NCBI RefSeq assembly: GCF_021991835.1
Contig: NZ_JAHDAU010000004.1
Coordinates: 295,969-359,968, forward strand
Length of the DNA stretch: 64,000 bases
DNA from: Polaribacter sargassicola
Lineage (GTDB): Bacteria; Bacteroidota; Bacteroidia; Flavobacteriales; Flavobacteriaceae
Reading direction: 5' to 3'
Shown: positions 10,418-19,235 of the stretch, piece by piece
How the letters are laid out: every line of letters begins with the position of its first letter
How positions within the stretch are numbered: position 1 is the stretch's first letter
Made by a program: the position numbers and the translations under genes
The notes under the pieces: generated by a model
Seen by the model: only the letters and a program-made list of their open reading frames with translations
Database searches by the model: none
Told to the model about the DNA's origin: nothing

Positions 10418-13400
10418 ATGACAAGAGTAACCTACATCGTTTTTTTTATATTAATACAAACATTTGGACAAGAAATTAAATTTGAAAACTTTACAGTAAA
10501 CAACGGTCTTTCTAATAATTCTGTAAGAGATATAGAAAACGATATTAATGGTGGTTTATGGATTGCTACTTGGGATGGTTTAAATTATTTTGATGGTTAC
10601 AAATTTACCATCTTTAAAAACGACATAGATAATAAAAACACCATTGCAGGTAATTTTATCACTAAAATAAAAAGGGATATAAAAGGCAGAATATGGATTA
10701 TTACTGAGGATAAAAAAATTAGCAGATATATAGGTAATAAAAAATTTAAAAACTTCACTTTTAAAGAAAAGCCAACTGATATTTCTATTTCTAAAAACGG
10801 TAACATTTTAGTCTACACGTCAATTAATTGTTACGAATTTATTTCTGGTCAGTTTATAAAATCCGAAAAAACAAATGATGTTTCTGAAACAGCAACTTTA
10901 AAAAACATTCTCTTACTCAGGTATCCGCATCTTGTTATTAATGATGTTTTAAAAGACAAAACTGGTAATATTTGGTATGCAACTCTTAAAAATGGCTTAT
11001 TTATCATTAAAAATAAATTAGACAAAACCAATAATTACCATATAGAAAACTACCTAAAAGACCCTTACTCTTCTACAAGCTTTAACAGCAACGAAATAGA
11101 AACTTTACACGAAGATCTTTTTGGCAACATTTGGCTGGGCGCAAAAGATGGCGGAATTTGTATGGCTTATTCTAATTCTGATAAAATTCTTTCTGTTTCA
11201 CCTCATCCTTTAGAATCGCCAAACATTCCTAACGAAACATTACGAGCAATTACCAAAGGTTTAGATGGTAAACTTTGGCTAGGTTATTATACAAAAGGAC
11301 TATATTCTTATAATTCTGAGTCTAAAAATTACAAGAAATTTATCATTAAAGAAGCCATTCATCAACCAGATTGGAAACGTATTCGCTCTTTATTTACTGC
11401 TTCTGATGGAACAATTTGGGTAGGAACTTATGCAGGTATTATTAAAATAATGAAAAATGGATCTTATATTTTATACAATGCAGATGATTATTTAAAATTA
11501 CCTAATAATCGTAATTATTCTATTTATGAAGATGATAAAAAACAATTATGGATTGCTTGTTGGGGAGGTGTTGCTAAATTTAATTTAGACAACAATAAAT
11601 TTGAAGCTTTTAATGGACAAGAATTACTAACAAAATATCATATAAGAGATTTAAAATTCTTAGATAATGAACTCATTTTAGCCACTGAAAACAATGGATT
11701 ACAAATATTAAACATCAGTAAAGGAAAGCTACAAACAATTGAAGTACAAAAAGAACTTTCTAACTACCATAAAGAAGAAAAAATTGTAAACTCTAATAAT
11801 AAAAAAGTAAAATTAATAGATTTAAAAAATGGAGAACTACAAACCATTAATACTCAAAAAGGTATTTTAAGCAATAGTACTTATGCTGTTTATAAAGATA
11901 AACACACTGGTTATTATTGGGTAGCAACTCTGGGCGGTTTAAGTGTTTTTGATAAAGAAAAAGGCATCATAAAAAACATTACAGAAAAAGAAGGCTTACC
12001 AAGTCAGCTAGTTTATGGTATTTTAACCAATAATAAAGAAGTTTGGGTTAGCACAACAAAAGGTATTGCTGTTATCAATAAAAATAATTTTGCTGTAAAA
12101 GCATTTTATCCAAAAGGTGGTTGGCAAGTTTCTGAGTTTTCTGAAGGTGCTTATTATCAAGACGCAAAAGGAGATTTATATTTTGGCGGAATTAATGGTT
12201 TAAATTATTTTAACCCTAACAACATTCAATTTAATAACACTAAAGCTAAACTTAAATTATTGGTAGATTATAATGAGAATTTTGATTCTAATATTGTAAA
12301 ACAACACAATCAAAATCATATCGACATAGATTTAGTACCAATTTGTTTTCCTTTAAAAATTGAAAAAAAAATATATTACAAATTAGAAGGACACGATAAT
12401 AATTGGATTTTATTAAACGTTAATAATGAAATAAGTTACAGTAATCTTACTTCTGGCAAGTATACTTTTTTAGCTAAAGAAGGTAAAAATGGCAAAACTG
12501 AACTTCTTTTTTCTTTACAAGTAAAAAAACCATTTTACCAAACTATTCTTTTTTACATCTTACTAACTACATTAATTTTAATTTGCGCAATTCTATTTAT
12601 TTACGTTAAAAACAAAGCTGCTATTGCACAGCAAAAAAAGTTAGAAAATAAAATTATAGAGAGAACAAAAGTTATTGAAAATCAAAAAAAAGACTTACAA
12701 ACCATTAATAATAAGTTAGATGAAAAAAATAAAGAAATTTTACTTCAAAAAGAAAAATTACTAGAACTACACAACAATTTAAAAAACGAAGATTTTGAAA
12801 TAGAAAAATTTAAAACTTTTGTCTTATCAGAATTTCAAGATCCTATTTCTAAAATTATAAAAAAAACAAATTCTTTAGCTGATAGTTCAGAAAACAAAAA
12901 AGAGATTCTTCAAGAATCCAATAAATTAGTCACGCTAATTTCAGAATGGAACTACTTAAGTCACATCAAAAATATTGGTCCAATAAAAATATCTGCCGTT
13001 CATCTATTTCCGGTTTTAAAGAAAAGTATCAGTAAATTAGAAAAGTCTTTACATAATAATAAAGTTGATTTTAATTTTAACATTGACACCAATATTAATT
13101 GGGTAGAAATTGATGTTTTACGCTTTAGATTAATGTTGCAATACTTATTCAATGACATTAGTAAATACTCAGATAAAGGAAGCAAATTAGATGTAAATAT
13201 TAATTATAAAAACTCTAAATTAATTATAGAAATTGCTTCTAATAGTAGTCTTTTAATAAACAACTGGTATAGTGTTTTACATTACAGCCCTTATTTTAAA
13301 GCCTTGCAAACATTATTGATTGATTTAAAAGGCGAGTTTAATAATAATGACTTAAAATCTAAATTTAAAATTGCTTTACAAATACCTGTTACTTCTATTG

Positions 13401-14233
13401 ATACAAATAACAAGCAAATAGAAACCATTTCTTGGAAATATTTTAAAGAAGAAGAAAATTTATCTAACGATAAAAAAAATGTTTTAATTTTTAGTGATGA
13501 AGAAAATTTTACAACTGCAAATCAAATCTTAGAGCATAATAATTACAATTTAATTTTCGAAAACACTGCAAGTAATTTAAATTCTGCCACAAAACAGATT
13601 TCTTTTAATATCATTGTTTTATATCAAGTAAATTTTTCTAAAGAACTTTTACATTTTCTAAATAATTCTGATGAAATACAAAGAAAAAAGATTCCTTTAA
13701 TATACATATCCGAAGACATCAATTACGAATTAAGAGAGCAGTCTATAGAATTTGGCATAGACACTTTAATACAGCTACCTGCAAGCGAATCTTTTATTCA
13801 TAAAAAAATGGATTCACTTATCAATAAAAAACAAATTTCTACAGAAGAAAATCAATTTCAACAAAAAATATTTGACATTTTAACAAACAAAGATCAAGTA
13901 TTAACTGCCAATGATAAATTACTAAAAAAGAGTTTAGAAATTATTAAAAGTGAAATACATAATGCTGCCTTTAATGTAGAAATGCTAGTAGACTTATTAG
14001 ATATTTCTAGAGTAAAATGCTACAGATTATTTAAAGAAAACTTAAAACAATCTCCTTCTGATGTAATTATGTCTTTAAGACTTCAAAAAGCAGAGGTTTT
14101 ACTAAAAGCTAACAAATTAAACATTTCAGAAATTAGTTTTGAGTGCGGTTATAACGATCCTAAATACTTTGGTAAAGCATTTAAAAAGCATTTTGGTAAA
14201 AGTCCTAAAGAATTTAAAGAACAATTTAATTAA
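10418..14233 (+). CDS. Hybrid two-component-type regulator with propeller sensor, degenerate kinase and receiver, and AraC domain
   Basis: A 1271-residue one-polypeptide regulator. Residues 1-17 are a signal peptide or anchor. Two-component-regulator propeller repeats (GGLWIATWDGLNYF, GNIWLGAKDGG, GTIWVGTYAG, YYWVATLGGLSVF) fill about 20-600. A Y_Y_Y-type domain follows to 703 (KYTFLAKEG), then a membrane helix at 708-730 and a coiled coil to 795. The kinase-like part aligns with HisKA, but the H-box reads LSEFQDPIS, with Ser804 where the phosphorylated His should be. The N-box has Asp913 in place of Asn, and no glycine-rich ATP boxes are seen. The receiver-like part (1018-1135) has Tyr1069 instead of the phospho-Asp and Leu1120 instead of the switch Lys. 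The C-terminus (1170-1271) is a complete AraC HTH pair. By position it likely controls the adjacent susCD/phosphatase genes by a route that does not use His-Asp transfer. Confidence 0.9.
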   Translation: MTRVTYIVFFILIQTFGQEIKFENFTVNNGLSNNSVRDIENDINGGLWIATWDGLNYFDGYKFTIFKNDIDNKNTIAGNFITKIKRDIKGRIWIITEDKKISRYIGNKKFKNFTFKEKPTDISISKNGNILVYTSINCYEFISGQFIKSEKTNDVSETATLKNILLLRYPHLVINDVLKDKTGNIWYATLKNGLFIIKNKLDKTNNYHIENYLKDPYSSTSFNSNEIETLHEDLFGNIWLGAKDGGICMAYSNSDKILSVSPHPLESPNIPNETLRAITKGLDGKLWLGYYTKGLYSYNSESKNYKKFIIKEAIHQPDWKRIRSLFTASDGTIWVGTYAGIIKIMKNGSYILYNADDYLKLPNNRNYSIYEDDKKQLWIACWGGVAKFNLDNNKFEAFNGQELLTKYHIRDLKFLDNELILATENNGLQILNISKGKLQTIEVQKELSNYHKEEKIVNSNNKKVKLIDLKNGELQTINTQKGILSNSTYAVYKDKHTGYYWVATLGGLSVFDKEKGIIKNITEKEGLPSQLVYGILTNNKEVWVSTTKGIAVINKNNFAVKAFYPKGGWQVSEFSEGAYYQDAKGDLYFGGINGLNYFNPNNIQFNNTKAKLKLLVDYNENFDSNIVKQHNQNHIDIDLVPICFPLKIEKKIYYKLEGHDNNWILLNVNNEISYSNLTSGKYTFLAKEGKNGKTELLFSLQVKKPFYQTILFYILLTTLILICAILFIYVKNKAAIAQQKKLENKIIERTKVIENQKKDLQTINNKLDEKNKEILLQKEKLLELHNNLKNEDFEIEKFKTFVLSEFQDPISKIIKKTNSLADSSENKKEILQESNKLVTLISEWNYLSHIKNIGPIKISAVHLFPVLKKSISKLEKSLHNNKVDFNFNIDTNINWVEIDVLRFRLMLQYLFNDISKYSDKGSKLDVNINYKNSKLIIEIASNSSLLINNWYSVLHYSPYFKALQTLLIDLKGEFNNNDLKSKFKIALQIPVTSIDTNNKQIETISWKYFKEEENLSNDKKNVLIFSDEENFTTANQILEHNNYNLIFENTASNLNSATKQISFNIIVLYQVNFSKELLHFLNNSDEIQRKKIPLIYISEDINYELREQSIEFGIDTLIQLPASESFIHKKMDSLINKKQISTEENQFQQKIFDILTNKDQVLTANDKLLKKSLEIIKSEIHNAAFNVEMLVDLLDISRVKCYRLFKENLKQSPSDVIMSLRLQKAEVLLKANKLNISEISFECGYNDPKYFGKAFKKHFGKSPKEFKEQFN

Positions 14234-14238
14234 TTACT

Positions 14239-14286
14239 TTGTTACTATAGGATTTTCTTAATGTTAGCGAATTGTTACTGTAACAA
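14239..14286 (+). promoter_or_regulatory. Candidate operator: 15-base palindrome plus upstream half-site
   Basis: Between the regulator stop and susC there is a perfect palindrome TTGTTAC-T-GTAACAA at 14272-14286. The half-site TTGTTACT also occurs in the same orientation at 14239-14246, 33 bases upstream, close to three helical turns. AraC-type proteins often bind direct repeats one or more turns apart, so this is a reasonable binding site for the regulator encoded immediately upstream. It ends 125 bases before the susC ATG. The link is inferred from position. Confidence 0.45.
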
Positions 14287-14368
14287 AAGCACACCTAATC
14301 TGTTTCTTTTTTATACCAATTTGAACGTTTTATCCACCTTACAGAAACAAAAACACCACTAATAGGGT

Positions 14369-14389
14369 TTTTGGCAGACTACTTTTATG
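14369..14389 (+). promoter_or_regulatory. Possible promoter elements before susC
   Basis: TTGGCAGACTACTTTT (14371-14386) resembles the -24 half of a sigma-54 promoter but lacks the -12 GC. Within it TACTTTTA (14380-14387) is one mismatch from the TAnnTTTG -7 box but has no TTG at the right distance. Either could direct susC transcription with a short leader to the ATG at 14411. This is weak evidence. Confidence 0.2.
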
Positions 14390-14410
14390 TCAACCAAAAA
14401 CTTAAATTAA

Positions 14411-17380
14411 ATGAAAAAATTTTACTTATTATTAGTACTTGCCATAAGTTGCTTATCTTATACTAATGCGCAAGTTCAAGTATCAGGAAACGTGATTTCT
14501 GATGCAGATGGCATACCAATACCTAATGTTTCTGTTGTTTTAAAAGGACAACCAAACAAAGGTACAACAACAGACTTTGATGGTAATTTTGTTATTGAAT
14601 TAAACCAAGAAAAAGGTACTTTAATATTTTCATATTTAGGATACCAAACAAAAGAAGTTGCTTATTCTGGCAATCAAAATTTACAAATTAGTTTACAAGA
14701 AACAGCAAACTCTTTAGATGAAGTGGTAATTGTAGGTTATGGATCTCAAAAAAGATCTGATGTAACAGGTGCAATTTCATCTGTAAAAAGTGAAGATTTT
14801 AACAAAGGTGTAGTTGCAAATGCAGGACAATTATTACAAGGTAAAGTTGCCGGTGTAAATGTATCTTCTTCTAGTGGAGAGCCTGGTGCAACACAAGATG
14901 TTGTTATTAGAGGTGTTGGTAGTTTACGTTCTGGTACTACTCCACTTTACATTGTAGATGGTTTTGCTTTAGATAATTCTGGTAACGGCGTTGCTTCTAA
15001 TCCTTTAAACTTTATAAATCCGCAAGATATAGAAAGTATAGAGGTTTTAAAAGATGCGTCTTCTGCCGCAATTTATGGTTCTAGAGCTGCAAATGGTGTA
15101 ATTGTAATTACAACCAAAAAAGGAAAGAAAGGTAAAACAAAAATAAACTTAACTCTTTCTAGTGGTTTTTCTTCATTGGCTAATAAAGTTGATGTTTTTA
15201 CTGCTGATGAATTTAGAGCAAATGTAAACGCTGTAAATGGTACTTTAATTGATGGAGGAGCGGCTACAGATTGGCAAGATGAGCTAACAAGAGCTGCTGT
15301 ATCTAAAAACATCAACTTTTCTATGAGTGGTGGTACAGAAAACTCTTCTTATGCTGCCTCTATTGGAGTAGATGACCAAGAAGGTATTCTAAGAAACAGT
15401 AATTTAAAACGTTACTCTGGCCGTTTAAACTTAACTCAAAAAGCTATAAATGATAAATTAAATGTAACTTTTAATTTAACAGCTACTAAATTAGATAATA
15501 CAAGACCAAACTCTAGCTCTGTAGTTGGTAAAATGTTAAGCTTAAATCCTACAGATTCTCCTTATGAAAATGGCGTTTTAAAAGGAAATTTAAGTAATGA
15601 TATTTTAAATCCTTTTATAGAAGAAACTATTTATGGAGACTATACAAACAATAACAGAATTTTAGCAAATATTTCTCCTTCTTATCAAATTATAGATGGT
15701 TTAACTTACAAATTAAACGTTGGTGTAGATTATTCTATTACAGAAAGAGATGTACAATACATGCCTTATGCTACAGAAACGAATACAACTTTAGGTAGTG
15801 TAAATACAGCTACAACAAAAAACAGTAATACGCTTGTAGAAAACACGTTAACGTATAACTTATATAAAGAAAAAAGTAGTTTTACTTTCTTATTAGGGCA
15901 TTCATATCAACAAACAGAAGTAAGTCAGAAACAATTTTATTTAGAAGGTTTTCCTGATAATGGTGTAGAGCCAAGATACCAATTAGAAACTGCAAATCAG
16001 CAAACAATACAATCTGCGTATGCAACTATAAATGAGTTACAGTCATTTTTTGGTAGAGTAAATTATACTTTAGACGATAAATATTTGGTAACTGCAACAA
16101 TGCGTGCAGATGGATCTTCTAAATTTGGAGAAAACAATAGATACGGATATTTTCCTTCTGTTGCCTTAGGATGGAACATCAGTAAAGAAAGCTTTTTAGC
16201 AAATTCAGATTACATCAATAACTTAAAATTAAGAGCAAGTTGGGGACAAACAGGTAGTCAAGAAATTCCTTCTAAAATAACTCAAGCAAGTTATACAGAA
16301 AGTAATACAGATAACAACACCTATCCGTTAGATTCTAGTGCTTCTGATCTAAGTGGTTACCCTTACGGATCTATATTTACACGTTTGGCAAACCCAAATA
16401 TTCAGTGGGAAGTTTCTACACAAACCAATATTGGTTTAGATTTTAGTTTGTTTGATAATAAATTAACTGGTACTGTAGATTATTTTAATAAAGTAACAGA
16501 TAATATTTTACTAGAGGTTTCTCCTACAGATCCAATTGTTCCTGTTTCTAGTTACTGGACAAACATTCCTAATATGGAAATAAAAAATACAGGTGTAGAA
16601 ATTGCCTTAGATTACAATAATTATGTAAATGATAATTTTTCTTACAACATTGGTGGTAATATTTCAATTACTAAAAACCAAGTAAATAACTCGCCATATA
16701 AAATACTAACAACTGGTTCAGCTCAAGGTTCAGGACAAACAGGTGCTACTATTAACGGAGTTTTAAATGGAGAGTCTATCGGAGCTTTTTACATTCAAGA
16801 GTTTATAGGTATTGGTGCAGATGGTTTAAATCAGTTTGCAGATTCTAACAACGACGGAGAAATTTTAGATGATGATCGTATTGTTGCGGGTAACGCTTTA
16901 CCTGATTATATCTACGCTTTCTATTTAAACTTTAACTATAAAAACTTTGATTTAGGACTAAACTTTAACGGAGCTGGTGGTCATAAAATATATAACCACG
17001 TTGCCATGTCTTCATTTAACAAAGGTAACTTAGCTAACTCTTTTAACACAACAGATAGAGCAATAGAATATTTAGATGAATCTGCAACCAACTCTAATTT
17101 AGTATCTACAAGGTATTTAGAAAATGGAGATTTCTTAAGATTAAACAACGCTACTTTAGGTTATAATTTTACATCAGAAGCATTAGGTCTTGGTGATAAC
17201 ATTAAAAATCTTCGCCTATCAATTACTGGGCAAAACCTATTTGTTATTACAGATTATAGTGGTTTCGATCCAGAAATTAATACAGGAAGCCCTGTTGGTG
17301 GTATTCAAACTTTTGGTATCGATTATTTCAGTTACCCAAAAAGTAGAACAATCCTTTTAAGTCTAAATGTAGAATTTTAA
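14411..17380 (+). CDS. SusC/RagA family TonB-dependent outer-membrane transporter
   Basis: A TonB-linked beta-barrel that imports large ligands together with its SusD lipoprotein. The 21-residue signal peptide ends NAQ. A carboxypeptidase-D-like regulatory domain covers about 22-100 (FDGNFVIELNQEKGTLIFSYLGYQTKE region). The SusC-type box LDEVVIVGYGSQKRSDVTGA follows. The plug spans about 110-225 (LQGKVAGVNV, VIRGVG, LYIVDG, IESIEVLKDASSAAIYGSRA). The barrel runs from about 230 to the last residue, ending in the aromatic F typical of outer-membrane barrels. At 989 residues it is full length. It directly precedes susD (11-base gap). Because only phosphatase genes follow, the ligand is predicted to be a phosphorylated compound rather than a plain glycan. 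Confidence 0.95.
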   Translation: MKKFYLLLVLAISCLSYTNAQVQVSGNVISDADGIPIPNVSVVLKGQPNKGTTTDFDGNFVIELNQEKGTLIFSYLGYQTKEVAYSGNQNLQISLQETANSLDEVVIVGYGSQKRSDVTGAISSVKSEDFNKGVVANAGQLLQGKVAGVNVSSSSGEPGATQDVVIRGVGSLRSGTTPLYIVDGFALDNSGNGVASNPLNFINPQDIESIEVLKDASSAAIYGSRAANGVIVITTKKGKKGKTKINLTLSSGFSSLANKVDVFTADEFRANVNAVNGTLIDGGAATDWQDELTRAAVSKNINFSMSGGTENSSYAASIGVDDQEGILRNSNLKRYSGRLNLTQKAINDKLNVTFNLTATKLDNTRPNSSSVVGKMLSLNPTDSPYENGVLKGNLSNDILNPFIEETIYGDYTNNNRILANISPSYQIIDGLTYKLNVGVDYSITERDVQYMPYATETNTTLGSVNTATTKNSNTLVENTLTYNLYKEKSSFTFLLGHSYQQTEVSQKQFYLEGFPDNGVEPRYQLETANQQTIQSAYATINELQSFFGRVNYTLDDKYLVTATMRADGSSKFGENNRYGYFPSVALGWNISKESFLANSDYINNLKLRASWGQTGSQEIPSKITQASYTESNTDNNTYPLDSSASDLSGYPYGSIFTRLANPNIQWEVSTQTNIGLDFSLFDNKLTGTVDYFNKVTDNILLEVSPTDPIVPVSSYWTNIPNMEIKNTGVEIALDYNNYVNDNFSYNIGGNISITKNQVNNSPYKILTTGSAQGSGQTGATINGVLNGESIGAFYIQEFIGIGADGLNQFADSNNDGEILDDDRIVAGNALPDYIYAFYLNFNYKNFDLGLNFNGAGGHKIYNHVAMSSFNKGNLANSFNTTDRAIEYLDESATNSNLVSTRYLENGDFLRLNNATLGYNFTSEALGLGDNIKNLRLSITGQNLFVITDYSGFDPEINTGSPVGGIQTFGIDYFSYPKSRTILLSLNVEF

Positions 17381-17391
17381 TAAGACAACAA

Positions 17392-19137
17392 ATGAAAAAT
17401 AGAATAAAAAATACAGTACTTGCAATTAGCTTAATATTTTTATCTAGCTGTAGCGATTTAAAAGAAGAAGTTTTAGACGAATCTTTATCTGGTAGCGGAC
17501 AAGCAGAAGCTATTAGCGGTGCTATAGCACCTGCATACGGACAAATTGCTTGGACGTGGAGACACACCAATTATTACGGATTACAATTAATACCGAGTGA
17601 TGAAGCTATTTTACCTTACAGAGGTGGAACCGATTGGTACGATGGTGGTAAATTTTTAGCAGCACACACACATTCTATTACACCAACAAACGATTTAGTT
17701 AAAAGTGCATGGACAGAGCTTACCATAAATATCTCTAGAACCGTAACTGCAATTGAGGTTTTAACACCAATGGCAGAAGAAGGTAATACAGAAGCAGAAA
17801 GCGCTTTATATGAAATGAAGGCTTTAAGAGCATATTTAAACATGTTAACTTTAGATAGCTGGGGATTGGCTTTTAAAAAAGAATCTTCTAATGTAAATTC
17901 AGAAATTTTAAGAGGACAAGATGCTATCGATTATATAGAAAGCGAATTATTATCTGTTGTTGATGTAATAAATACAGACAAAGGTCCTGGTAGAATGACA
18001 CAAGCTGCAGTTTGGGGATTTTTAGCAAGATTAAATCTAAATGCTGCTGTTTATAGAGATCCTTACGGAACTCCTAATTTTACAACAGAAGATATGGATA
18101 AAGTTATTGAGTATACAGACAACATTATCAACTCTGGTCAATTTTCTTTATCACCAGAATATTTCGATTTATTTAATGATGACAACAACAGTAATCCAGA
18201 ACTTATCTTTGCTTTAGATCAAAGAGGTGTTTTAAAGAATGAACATAGCCGATGGGCATATTGGTCTTTACCAGGTTCTATGTTTCCAAGACCAGAGTAT
18301 ACAAGCGCAGATGGTACAGACGGACCAGCAATTACATCCGATTTTTACCAAACTTGGGTAAATGCGTATGGTAGCACAGATCCTGCAGATGCAGACCCAA
18401 GATTTCTTCAAAAAAACACACAAGAAGTTGCTTATGGTTTAGATGACCTTACAGGACTTTCTCCTTTAAATGATGAAGATCATTATTACTGTGTTTCTGC
18501 AGAAGATTTTGAAATTGATAGAGGTATTTTAAGAGGTGTAACTTGGGCAGCTAGAAAAGATGAAAACGGTGCTTTTTATACTTGTGATGATGGTTACAGA
18601 ATTTATCCTATAAAGCAAATAAAAGGAAATGGTACTGATAAAAATGTAGACTATGTAAACCTTACTTTAAATGTAGATTTTACAAACGAAGGAAGAGCAC
18701 ACCACACCGGTTACAGAGTTTCTAAATATCAATTTAGCCACACCTCTAATAACGGAAACAATTATAGTAGTGTAGATTTAGTATTAATGCGTTATGCAGA
18801 AATTTACATGATGCGTGCAGAAGCACTACTAAGAAAAGGTGATAATGCAGCTGCTTTAGCAGATGTAAACATGGTAAAAACTTCTAGAACAGCTAGAGAA
18901 CCTTTACCAACTGCACTTTCTAGCATAGATATAGATATTTTATATAGAGAACTTGGTTTTGAGTTTTATTGGGAAGGTTTAAGAAGAACCAACCAAATAC
19001 GTTTTAGCCATTACGAAGATTCTTGGACAGAAAAAACAGATACAGACGTAAATAACAGGTTATTCCCTATTCCACAAGTAGCAATAGATGGTGCCTCTAA
19101 CACCCCTGGTTATTTAGAACAAAATAAAGGTTATTAG
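17392..19137 (+). CDS. RagB/SusD family surface lipoprotein
   Basis: The substrate-capturing lid of the SusC transporter, anchored in the outer membrane by a lipid. The signal peptide ends in the lipobox LSSC with Cys21 or its near neighbour as the lipidated residue. The body has the SusD pattern: N-terminal helical repeats (TAIEVLTPMAEEGNTEAE, MKALRAYLNMLTLDSWG) and the C-terminal RAEALLRKGDNAAALADVN with the family ending LFPIPQ. Length is 581 residues. It is translationally close to susC (11 bases). A hairpin terminator sits just downstream, so susCD may be made in excess over the phosphatases. The bound ligand cannot be read from the sequence. Confidence 0.94.
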   Translation: MKNRIKNTVLAISLIFLSSCSDLKEEVLDESLSGSGQAEAISGAIAPAYGQIAWTWRHTNYYGLQLIPSDEAILPYRGGTDWYDGGKFLAAHTHSITPTNDLVKSAWTELTINISRTVTAIEVLTPMAEEGNTEAESALYEMKALRAYLNMLTLDSWGLAFKKESSNVNSEILRGQDAIDYIESELLSVVDVINTDKGPGRMTQAAVWGFLARLNLNAAVYRDPYGTPNFTTEDMDKVIEYTDNIINSGQFSLSPEYFDLFNDDNNSNPELIFALDQRGVLKNEHSRWAYWSLPGSMFPRPEYTSADGTDGPAITSDFYQTWVNAYGSTDPADADPRFLQKNTQEVAYGLDDLTGLSPLNDEDHYYCVSAEDFEIDRGILRGVTWAARKDENGAFYTCDDGYRIYPIKQIKGNGTDKNVDYVNLTLNVDFTNEGRAHHTGYRVSKYQFSHTSNNGNNYSSVDLVLMRYAEIYMMRAEALLRKGDNAAALADVNMVKTSRTAREPLPTALSSIDIDILYRELGFEFYWEGLRRTNQIRFSHYEDSWTEKTDTDVNNRLFPIPQVAIDGASNTPGYLEQNKGY

Positions 19138-19157
19138 TTTTTTATTGTTTTATGTTT

Positions 19158-19191
19158 AAGGGAGCTCTTCTTATAACAAAGAAGCTCCCTT
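19158..19191 (+). terminator. Hairpin terminator or attenuator after susD
   Basis: The stem AAGGGAGCT (19158-19166) pairs with AGCTCCCTT (19183-19191). A two-base bulge separates it from four more pairs, and a T-rich tail follows. It starts 21 bases after the susD stop and lies 45 bases before the phosphatase ATG. It may lower read-through into the phosphatases or end the susCD transcript. Confidence 0.7.
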
Positions 19192-19235
19192 TTCTTTATA
19201 AATAACAACAAATAACATTTCAATTTTTTAAAAGA

